NCBI GenBank assembly: GCA_036245805.1
Contig: BTRK01000003.1
Coordinates: forward strand, 10,664,001-10,728,000
Reading direction: 5' to 3'
DNA length: 64,000 nucleotides
Source of the DNA: Pristionchus mayeri
Lineage: Eukaryota; Nematoda; Chromadorea; Rhabditida; Neodiplogasteridae
Position 1 is the first letter of the stretch; each line of letters begins with the position of its first letter. The position numbers and the translations under genes were made by a program. Shown one piece after another: positions 56,164 to 64,000 of this stretch. Under the pieces are notes generated by a model, which was not told the DNA's origin, made no database searches, and was given only the letters and a program-made list of their open reading frames with translations.

Positions 56164-57417
56164 CAGGGTGTCCCAAAATTACCCGGACTCATATTTATCG
56201 TATAGTCTATTAACTTTACAGGGGCACTCCATTTTCTCAATAATATTGTTAGTATGCAGGACCGCTAAGCTCTATATGCCATAAGTTTTGTGTCGATCGG
56301 CTTACCCGTTATTAAGTTATAACTTGCAGAAACCAACAATGTCATGTTCCTAGTGCGCACACTAGCATATGATCTTAATGATGGCCCTGCATTTCCAATC
56401 GTGATAGTGCAACCGAACATTTTGTATGATAAATAGATTGTCTGTGCCTAGTGCTAGTAGGTCGATACAGGACTAGCCGATTTTTCACTTCCCCGTATTT
56501 CATGACATCGTTGAAAACAATTACAGTTGAATGTTCATCAGAGTAAGGTTCGAATTGGAATATCTCCCCAGCAACGAGTGATCGGACTTTGACACTCCGA
56601 TTTTATATTTGCCTAAATTAGTGTATTTAAATCTTTGAAGATTAGTCAGAACGGAAATGAATGGGTAGGCACCGATGGTTTCAATAATTGAAAGCATTTA
56701 CCATTGCCGCTGATTCAACCACCTATGGTTCTAAAATTAGTATCTTGAAAGATGCTGGGCCAGCAATCAAACTAAGACAGCTTTATTTCCGCTAATACAT
56801 TATGCTAATTTTAGAGCGGTTGTCAGATGACCTAAGAGTAATTGACCCTCGATTTTGCCAAAAATCCCATGAAGTGCTAGATTTTTCTCTTAGTCAGTCT
56901 CCTCAGAAAATGAGATCCAGTCGAGCCATTTCAATCGAATAAATAGGAAGCATTTGACTTTACATATCTAAGAAATAAAATAAGGAACCAAAAGTTAGAT
57001 GAGTTGGAGAATTAGCGCAATTTTATTTGCAATATTGTAAATCAACTTAAAAATAGACTTTTCAGACTTAATGAAAATTAGTTTTTTCTCCAAGATAAAG
57101 AACCCGATTTAATTCTCATCTAAATTATTTAGTAGGCCTATGAATGATCATTGAACGCTGTGAGTTTAAAAGCCCATGCTCTACTGGTATATTTTTGGTA
57201 GGATAGGAAATTTGAGATATGCTGCGACAATTCGATGTTCGAACTCAGCTAATTTATACAACTGTCCAAAACGGTCCAAGTGAAGTATATCAAAACCAGC
57301 GTGGTAATTCATAGCATTAGAGTTGATCTATCTGCTATATACGCGCGAGAACCTAGTAATCAATTTTGAAGGAGTTCGACTCAAAAATCCGAGTCCGGGT
57401 AATTTTGGGACACCCTG
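56164..57417. mobile_element. Tc1/mariner-like element, 1,254 bp, TA target site
   Basis: The ends CAGGGTGTCCCAAAATTACC and mirror (about 27 bp, perfect) are flanked by TA at 56162-56163 and 57418-57419. The CAGGGTGTCCC start is a familiar Tc1/mariner-type terminus. No intact transposase frame was seen; the interior is heavily mutated or non-coding. Confidence 0.8.
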
Positions 57418-57419
57418 TA

Positions 57420-58544
57420 CCAACGACTCAATACAGTGAAAACAAAATTATTTCGATTATTATTTCCATCGAAAATTACATTCAAACAGTATTATTCTAA
57501 GCAGCATCACACGTTGTCATTGTCTGTAGTGTCTGATACTTCTGAATTACTGTTCCACGAGTGCTTACGGTATCGTTAATTAGTCCCTGCTCTAGGTGCT
57601 CTTCATCAACCTCACGTACTTTGGAACATATCGCTTTGTTACGTAGTGTTATGTTAACTAGGTCGGAAAGGAATTGAACAAATGAATAGATGGAGAATGA
57701 AAAATAGTTTGCAAAGTAGAGATACGGGAGCCTAAGTGTTTGATCTGCAATTTTGAAAGCGTTGAACTCCTAGGATTTCACCCTTGTTCTAATTCTCCAA
57801 TTTTCCAAAAGGTAACAATTCAATACCGTTATCCTAAGGCAAATCATGTTCATTTGAAAGGCCCATGAAAATAATGAGAGACTGGAATAAGCTTCCATTA
57901 TTTTCGCAAATGGATGCTTTCTGGGAAACATGATGTTCCACCCAAATTCCGTGGAAAACCAATAATTCATTTGCATTAATCGTAACCTCTGCAGCACAAC
58001 GAAATGAATACAGTAACACATCAGCATATATTCACCGTTCGAGAATGAAATTCTGCCTGAACAATCAATCCATTCTCGAGTCGGCGTTGCACAACAGACA
58101 TCGTCGATCAGTGGGCGGCAAAAATATTTGCAAGGTGTGGATTCAAAAGTTAAGCCCGCTTCTCTACTCTGTCTTCAAATGCTACGATCTCACATCGGCG
58201 GACTTTGCCCCTTGCTCCCTTTCTGTGGTTAGCTTGGCAAGAAATACCCCTTGATACTGCGTGCTCTCACAGGTCAGGATTGAAAGGAAGCATGCATAAT
58301 GGAGAGAGCGTCGCATCCATGCGAAGCCTTCCTTACCCTACCTACAGTAGCTGTTCAAACAAAAGCATGAAAAATCAATCACACCTCCACATTTCATACA
58401 CTGTCTGCGCGATCATACTGTTATAGGGAACGGTGATGGAGAGATGGAACCACGTTTTTTCCGAAAGCTTTCGCAACCATATGGGGGAAATAATAAATAG
58501 TGGATTAGCGAGGTCTGGTCACTGCTTCACATCAGTGATCAGGA
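57420..58544. other. Gene-free stretch with dispersed upstream repeat
   Basis: 58010-58090 repeats the CATCAGCATATATTCACCGT / GCCTGAACAATCAATCC block seen at 14385 and 20268. 58255-58375 carries TAGCTGTTCAAAC, also a shared upstream word. These point to an upstream region of the 58545 gene. No exon was seen. Confidence 0.45.
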
Positions 58545-60242
58545 ATGGCGTGGCTCCCTCTCGTGTTCTTTCTCGTCGCATCATTTGCTTCGGAGTGCAA
58601 CGCCCAGTGCGCGGCTGCCGATCGTGCTGAGTAAGATTGTATTTACCAGTCGTAGGGTGTTCCTTGCTGACAACAATTTTCAAATTCCATTCTTGAAGGT
58701 GCGCAAACGGGGTAGTCTGGCTTCTGCACGAATCCCTCTTATTCGCTCGCCATGAAACAACAGTGCGTTTTCCTTTGAAACATAATAATATGAAAATTAC
58801 TGTATGCAATATAATCATTTGATGCTTTCTATATTTTTCAAAAATTTTCGGCTAAATACTAAGTGAATACTACACATAACGCCGAACTTTGAGCACACTG
58901 CACTCAGGTATTGCCCCAAGTCGTGTCCGGCCATTGGCTGCACATCTCCGTGCCCTGCTGGTTCGATCTTGGTTGGATTGGTAAGATATCTTCTCAATTC
59001 CTTCTACCTATTAGAGACGGAGCTGGTGAATTTACAAGTATATTTGCCAGCCTCCACTAGCTAAGCCTAGCGGCGAAACAGCACGCTGAATGGAATCAAT
59101 TCTTATCGAGCTATCCCTAGATGGCCCTATTAAAAATTAATTGCAATGCAGGTAACCAATAACGTGTGCGCGGCGGGAGCGACACGTCTCGGAAAGTACT
59201 GCTGCAACATTGTCTGCTCGCTCGCGGTGTCCGGCGGCTCCTACAGAACTGACAAGAGCTGCGATCGAGCAGGTGTGGATTGCATATTGTTGCAAAAATG
59301 ATATTTTTTTTTATTTTGAAAAAATATAAGTTTCTCATGTTTTCCACTGGGATCGCAATCTCGTATGCCATTTATGTAGAGATCCCTCTGACTTGAGTAT
59401 ACGTAGGGACCACAAGGGGTATTGCCGATGTGAAGCCATGCCACCCAAATCATGCTCAAAATAACCGTTGGGGTCCTAATAGGATCATACTTTTGGCCAT
59501 TTGTCGATATCTCATCTCTGAATCGCGCTAGAGGTCAAGACGTGATTGAAAAGCAATGAGTGGGGAAAAGCGAGAGGACGAAGGAAGGGGCGGAGCTAAC
59601 TCCGACCCATCCTGAGTCAAATCACCAAAGAATTGGGCAGGGCTTCGCCCTTTCCCGGTTGTGCCTCACCCCAGTAAGGAGAAGCAAGTGGGCGCTGCGA
59701 CCGAGCTCCTTCATAGAGAAGAAGCGCTCTACACGCGCCGGGGCAGAGAAGGGCGAGAGGAGAGGGAGGAGAGGGAGAGAGGGAGAGGGTGCTCTTTTAG
59801 CGCAGGCACTTCGAATCACGAACCGGGAAATCAATATTTTTCGATTTCATTTGTCCAACTTGTTTGAATGGTTGCTGGCTATCATATTTTCACTATTCAA
59901 ACAGTGTATCATCATTTCACTGCCCACACAGCACAAAAATACGGGGAAAACGATGGGTCGCGTCATAAAGTTTGAATTTTCAGCTGCACAACTGCAAAAA
60001 CTGTATTTTGAATAGTGGCCGATTGAAAACACATGGGAAGAGCTTTCGAATACTTTTTTGGTCAAGTCATTTGGTTAAGAATGAGCGCTGTGATTGCTCT
60101 GTCTTGCCGTCGAGGGGACATCGTGTCACAGGCAAGTAGGCGGAGTTTGTGGTCCCTAAGTATACTCACAATAATCTTAATATATTCACATTCAGGCTAT
60201 GCCTGCGGTACCTCTGGCTATTGTTGCCCAGTTGTGGACTAA
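58545..60242 (+). pseudogene. ShKT plus CC-domain secreted protein gene, frameshift in exon 2
   Basis: Exons: 58545-58630 (signal MAWLPLVFFLVASFASECNA, then QCAAADRAE), 58699-58762, 58908-58980 (YCPKSCPAIGCTSPCPAGS), 59152-59272 (NNVCAAGATRLGKYCC...DKSCDRAG) and 60196-60242 (YACGTSGYCCPVVD then TAA). Exon 2 is 64 nt; the paralog at 51647-51582 is 66 nt and the following exon needs a length divisible by three. The CxNW region (TGCGCAAACGGGGTAGTC) is 2 nt short, which shifts the frame. All other exons are open and in phase. If the 2-nt loss were a sequencing error the gene would be intact. The C-terminal CPAGS...YCC and CGTSGYCC parts resemble CC-type modules. Confidence 0.65.
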
Positions 60243-60281
60243 ACAAATACAGCTAATGTAATCGGTATGACATTATTGGTA

Positions 60282-60590
60282 GGGTCGGCAAAACGATAGC
60301 GATATAACGGGCCCGCTACGTCGGGTCAGAGGAGCGGGAGAGGTAGCGGGCCCGCTACATATCGCTACGTATCGCTACGCTTGTTTCCCGATCATCTCCT
60401 CGCCGCGCGCTCTAACTTCACCGGGTTAGATAGAGCGGGAGGAGGCGAGGGAGGGAGGCAACGTGATACGTAGCGATATGTAGCGATATGTAGCTGGCCC
60501 GCTACGTTTCCCTCCCTGATAGCGGGCCCGTGACCTCGGAAAGAGAGAGCGGGAGGAATAGCGGGCCCGTTAATATCGAATTGCCAACAC
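60282..60590. mobile_element. TIR element with GGGTCGGCAAAA ends, TA target site
   Basis: 309-bp element flanked by TA (60280-60281, 60591-60592). The right end TTGCCAACAC is slightly eroded. The interior repeats TAGCGGGCCCGCTAC and TACGTAGCGATATG palindromes. Same terminal design as 27970-28309 with a different filler. Confidence 0.7.
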
Positions 60591-60856
60591 TAATTATTGG
60601 CTACATTAAACGATATTTCGTAAGTTTTTTTTCTTATCTAACGATCCATTTGGCGAGCTATTAATTATTAATCGTATTACAGTAAACAATCAGGAAATTA
60701 ACCTTAATTCAGGATATTATTATTGTTTTTATATTTTTTAATAGTTGCTCTCCGGGATTTCTTCAAATGCAAAAAAACCAAAGCCTTTACGCAAGTGTAT
60801 CCAGTAGAGTATGCAGAATGACTATACCCATTTCTTACCAACCCGTCCATATTCAG

Positions 60857-61256
60857 GACCCGCTTTCGGCGGCCTTTGTCCCATTGAATATACGTTGGTC
60901 AAGATTCCTAGTGGCCCATCGGAAGGATCATGCGTCTCGCTCTTTACGGGTGAGAATCAATGCTGGCTAGATTTGCCATTCTTTTCATTTTCCAAACATA
61001 CACTAGTGCCAATTCGTTATGCTACCTCGCATCTCAAACGATCGTTAGATTATGAAAGAAAAACATCCGAAAAAAGTGACGCGTCATTCTGAAATAATGC
61101 ATTGAGTAAATTTTAATTCTGGTGCTAGAGTAGATGTTCGCTTTTGCAGTTCCCGGAGTGTGCGCGAAGGAAGTCGGAGCTCCTGCCCCCGGAGGAATCG
61201 GATGCACCAGAGGATTCGTATGCAACGACATTGCGGAGTACTCCTGCCCCATTTGA
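60857..61256 (+). CDS. 3' exons of a CPxGY-module secreted protein gene (5' end not found)
   Basis: Exon 60857-60949 (GPAFGGLCPIEYTLVKIP, SEGSCVSLFTG) has the same phase and pattern as the last exon of the ShKT genes at 15027, 53006 and 61937, but ends in a donor (GGTGAG). A further exon 61150-61256 follows (VPGVCAKEVG, GGIGCTRGFVC, EYSCPI, then TGA). No ShKT or signal-peptide exon is visible upstream between 60591 and 60856: either it is lost, or the exons belong to the gene ending at 60242 through alternative splicing. I favour a remnant. The Met at 60767 reads through the acceptor and is unlikely to be the start. Confidence 0.5.
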
Positions 61257-61782
61257 TGAAATGAATCATTGATAAACACATTCGTAGTTACGTGATAAAA
61301 TTGGAAGAGTGATAGACGAGGAAGCAAATTACCTTAATATGGTCCTTATAGCAAGATTGAGCATATTTTGAATGGCAAAACTTTATTTTATTATGATGAG
61401 CCAATGAATTCATGCGTAACATCGCAGAGTACTGTTCTCCTATTTGATGCAATACCTTATCGATTTCGATAAACAAGTAATCCATTATCATTAGCATTAA
61501 AATAATGCATTATTGCATTATCGATAAACATATTCGTAAAGTTTCAGTAATACGGAAAATTTGTATTAAAAGGTCGTAGTCAAAATACAGAATATGTTCA
61601 ATCTGACTAAAAACGCATATTGAATTGCTCCTGTGTTGGAATGGAAAATATTGAAATTCTTGTTGATTTTTTTCTGTACATTATTTCTAAAAAAATTCGA
61701 TGCATGAATATTGACAAGCAAAATAAATCGATGTTTTGCTTTGGAATATCTTTATCATCGTACTTTTGTGCACTCAAGTGTA
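61257..61782. other. Gene-free; diverged duplicate of the preceding terminal exon at 61408-61445
   Basis: CGTAACATCGCAGAGTACTG and CCTATTTGATG at 61411-61447 resemble the end of the exon at 61150-61256 plus its 3' flank, so a small duplicated remnant is present. The rest is AT-rich without an exon. Confidence 0.5.
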
Positions 61783-61909
61783 GGGTTCTCTTATTGAAAA
61801 ATGTTTGAATCATTTTCGAATATGTTTCATGTGCACTACATAGTTCTTCTATATAACGCAAATGAAACATATTCGAAAATTATACAATACTTTTCCAATA
61901 AGAGAACCC
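61783..61909. mobile_element. MITE family M2, TA target site
   Basis: The left end GGGTTCTCTTATTGAAAAA and mirror TTTTCCAATAAGAGAACCC, with TA on both sides, are seen. Sister of 37990-38123. The centre has a mirrored GAAACATATTCGAAAA. Confidence 0.85.
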
Positions 61910-61936
61910 TATTCATGCGTCATGTGCAAATCAGCA

Positions 61937-62584
61937 TTACTTCTTGCCGATAGTTGCAAGATCCACGCATTGCCCGTCCGGCGCACCTCCAGGAACGACC
62001 GCCATCACATAGCCAATGGGGCATTGACCGCCGATTGAAGGTCCTGATTGTGATTTATTTAATATTTTGAAGATGTGGCAATTCAGAAGGGAACTAGGTG
62101 GGACGAGAACGGTAGTCACTGATATATGAAGCCGGCACTGCGTCAGATGAAAACTATGACGTTAGGCATCTAACGGCTAGTTACCAACCGACCTAGGACT
62201 AAGAAGCATAGTGGAATCATCCGACATTTTTTATCGTAATTGCATCGTTAGATATGTGCGGTCCAATCAAGATTTCAGCGTTAATGTATATTTGTCAACG
62301 GTGAAATCATCACACGACTGACCAATGATGTATGCAGGATTGTTGTAGCCGCAGGTGTTGCAGCAGTACTGCATCTTGATTTCCTCCGAGTAGAAAGCAT
62401 TGGTGCAGAATCCGTTCATTTCCCAGGAAGCACAGCTGAATGATGATCATACGAGATTTCGAAATTTAATCAACTCAATAAAAACCTAAAAATCCGCTCA
62501 CTTTGCATTGTTATCGACGCAATCAGCAGAAGCGATTGTAGAAAGGAGTGCGAGAAAGACTACTGCAGAAGCGAGGAAGTGCGT
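61937..62584 (-). CDS. ShKT secreted protein, open frame but ACG in place of ATG
   Basis: Three exons (minus): 62584-62502, 62435-62323 and 62043-61937. They total 303 nt, 100 codons plus stop, all in phase. Encoded: HFLASAVVFLALLSTIASA (signal-like), a six-Cys ShKT domain (CVDNNANCASWEMNGFC, then QYCCNTC) and a tail GGQCPIGYVMAVVPGG...DGQCVDL ending in TAA. Exon sizes match the paralogs at 15027 and 53006. The codon aligned to their ATG is ACG, and no other in-frame ATG lies between the promoter and the signal peptide. It may be newly inactivated, use a non-AUG start, or gain its start from an unseen 5' exon. The promoter pair (TATA, E-box) is intact. This is the best-preserved member of the subfamily apart from the start. 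Confidence 0.7.
62128..62197. repeat. Eroded M1 hairpin MITE in intron 2
   Basis: GGCACTGCGTCAGATGAAAA at the left and CCGACCTAGGAC at the right, with the inner CTATGACGTTAGGCATC. Shortened relative to other M1 copies. Confidence 0.55.
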
Positions 62585-62631
62585 ACCGTAGGAGAGGTTT
62601 GAGTAGGAGCTGCTGGCTTATCGCCCACTGA

Positions 62632-62657
62632 CTTTTTATAGGCGCGATTTCCACGTG
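62632..62657 (-). promoter_or_regulatory. E-box (CACGTG) plus TATA box
   Basis: On the minus strand CACGTG (62657-62652) precedes TATAAAAAG (62640-62632), which lies 56 bp before the ACG at 62584. This equals the TATA-to-ATG distance in the paralog at 15027. Confidence 0.7.
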
Positions 62658-62659
62658 GG

Positions 62660-63460
62660 AGGGGCTATTTTGCAATAATATCAAATCGGAAAAAAGTGAA
62701 ATAATGTTGAAAAAGATGAGGCGAGCTTTGGTAGGAGGTGGTAGAAAGGCAAACTAAAGGAATAGAAGAGGTATGACGAAAAAAAGAGTGTGGATAATGA
62801 TGATACGCAGTCAAACGCATTACGAAGTTTGGTGCCTCGGTGGCTGTTCATAGAAGGTTGCGGTGGAGAGGAATTTCGCCATCGATAGTTATTTGAACGC
62901 CTGCATGCGCAGGATTCCGTTCGTGAGGTGGCACTCTTGAGTTCTGTTTGACAGGCGACTTTATGCAGATGTTAAATTTTTCCTTGGAATAGAGTGTTCC
63001 ACATCTGTCAATTAGAGTTGGATTTGTTTTTTTTTCAGTGTGCTTGAATTTAAATGACCATCTTGGACTCGAAAACAAAGCGACGTTCTCAATAGATTCA
63101 TTGATGAAGATGCCTAAAAACAATTTCAGGGTTTGTGATTTTTTTATTCACGGGCAGTGTCGTAATAGATCAGCATACATCCACGGTTCTTCTCCAATAA
63201 GAAGCGCCGGGAAACCAGCTGGTCAAACAGTGGACTGAAAACTCGTGCTGATGTGGTACTTCGTTCACTTCCGTTCCATTAGTTTGCTTTTCTGTCACCT
63301 CCTTCCTCACTAGAGCCACCAACGTTCGCGTCTCTCCTTTTGTCTCGCCTACATATTTCACTCCGCTCGAGGATCATCATTAGGGAGCGGGCCCCCCCTG
63401 GAAAATCAATCCACCTTCGAGACTTTTTGCAAAGTTCATTATTCTAAGATGCAATTTCAG
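62660..63460. other. Upstream-type repeat region, no gene
   Basis: 62690-62940 (read minus) parallels 14680-14900, including the GCCATCGATAGTTATTTGAA block. 63160-63400 carries another copy of the AGATCAGCATACATCC block and the GTTTGCTTTTCTGTCACCTC block. No exon was seen; these look like upstream regions copied with the ShKT genes. Confidence 0.5.
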
Positions 63461-63586
63461 ACTGCGTCGATCGTGTTAACCCCAACACGAACATCTCCGA
63501 TTGCCCCGCTATGAGGTAATTTGACCATCTTGTCACCTCACGAATTTCAATATTTCAGGATCTACTACACCAATGCAATATACTAA
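63461..63586 (+). pseudogene. Fragment of a multi-ShKT gene (last two exons, broken)
   Basis: 63461-63515 is an intact-looking 55-nt exon (CVDRVNPNTNISDCPAMR). The next starts at 63559, but the conserved Cys codon is TAC (Tyr), and after AIY a TAA stop at 63584-63586 removes the MRxQCPATCGFC end. Downstream sequence jumps to the 3' region found at about 22888, so part of the exon was deleted. Confidence 0.8.
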
Positions 63587-64000
63587 TATTTATGTGTTTT
63601 TGTGAATTTATGAATACATATAACATACTATCTGAGATAATCGGAATAGACTTGGCACTGACCGAAAATTCCAATTCCTGCTAACTTCACCAGTAGGTCG
63701 GCCTCCACGAGGGAAACCGACGAGCATCGGCAGAATGTCGATCCGCATCCGCGCGGGCGGGGCGCGGAATTTCAAAAATTAACTACGGTAGCTTCGAAAT
63801 TTTAAAAGCGACTCCTATGACTGCGGCGGTAGGGGCGCTGCATCCCTCGACAAATTCTAAGACTTTTTTACTCCGGAGAGTTTTTCGATCAGATTCCATC
63901 TAACGCCTGAAATCGATAATTCCACTTTTAGTTCGTACATGAAAGCAGTTCCCCAGAAATTTTTCAAGAACTCCCCTAAATATTATTGGTGATCTAGCTT
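63587..64000. other. Gene-free end of window
   Basis: 63587-63630 matches the 3' flank of the broken multi-ShKT copies. After that I see nothing recognisable. Confidence 0.4.

Overview
The window reads as nuclear DNA of a nematode. Coding sequence is split into short exons (about 50-140 bp) by GT..AG introns with the worm-type acceptor TTTCAG. The proteins are families known to be expanded in nematodes: small secreted proteins with ShKT domains (six-cysteine ShK-like modules) and one nematode-type nuclear hormone receptor. A diplogastrid such as Pristionchus is my best guess; that is inference. Exon coordinates were worked out by hand from splice sites, reading-frame phase and comparison between paralogs inside the window.

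Layout. (1) 1-13.3 kb: a scrambled array of a multi-ShKT gene. One copy is intact (10651-12371, +). The others are broken: 536-1644 (-), 2719-3925 (-) and 5604-5745 (-). Between them lie repeated spacers, inverted relative to each other, and two TA-flanked mariner-like insertions (6012-6919, 7918-9331). (2) 13.4-15.8 kb: a decayed small membrane-protein gene ending in a PPxY-like motif, then a ShKT pseudogene with a clear E-box/TATA promoter. (3) 15.74-24.57 kb: two back-to-back palindromes. The second has arms of about 3.09 kb around a 771-bp loop and duplicates a His-rich peptide gene, the PPxY gene and a broken multi-ShKT gene. Positions 1-2702 at the left edge are a rearranged third copy of the same block. 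(4) 25.9-27.5 kb: an intact two-ShKT gene. (5) 29-43.3 kb: intact multi-exon ShKT genes at 30387-32031 (-), 37439-40018 (-) and 41594-43297 (+). All three carry the same uncharacterised cysteine-containing C-terminal region. They are separated by fold-back elements. (6) 47.5-49.8 kb: a complete nuclear hormone receptor gene. (7) 51.4-62.6 kb: more ShKT paralogs, mostly decaying (nonsense codons, frameshifts, one ATG-to-ACG start change), with CC-type or CPxGY-type C-terminal exons. (8) The right edge holds a last broken ShKT fragment.

How it fits together. The locus is a birth-and-death cluster of secreted cysteine-rich proteins. Exons encoding whole modules (ShKT, Thr-rich linker, C-terminal module) are combined in different ways, and promoters and introns have been copied with them. 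Hairpin MITEs sit in the introns of at least six genes, and one lies exactly at the edges of the large palindrome. Much of the sequence between genes is terminal-inverted-repeat or fold-back DNA. I found no CRISPR, rRNA, viral gene or bacterial-type operon.
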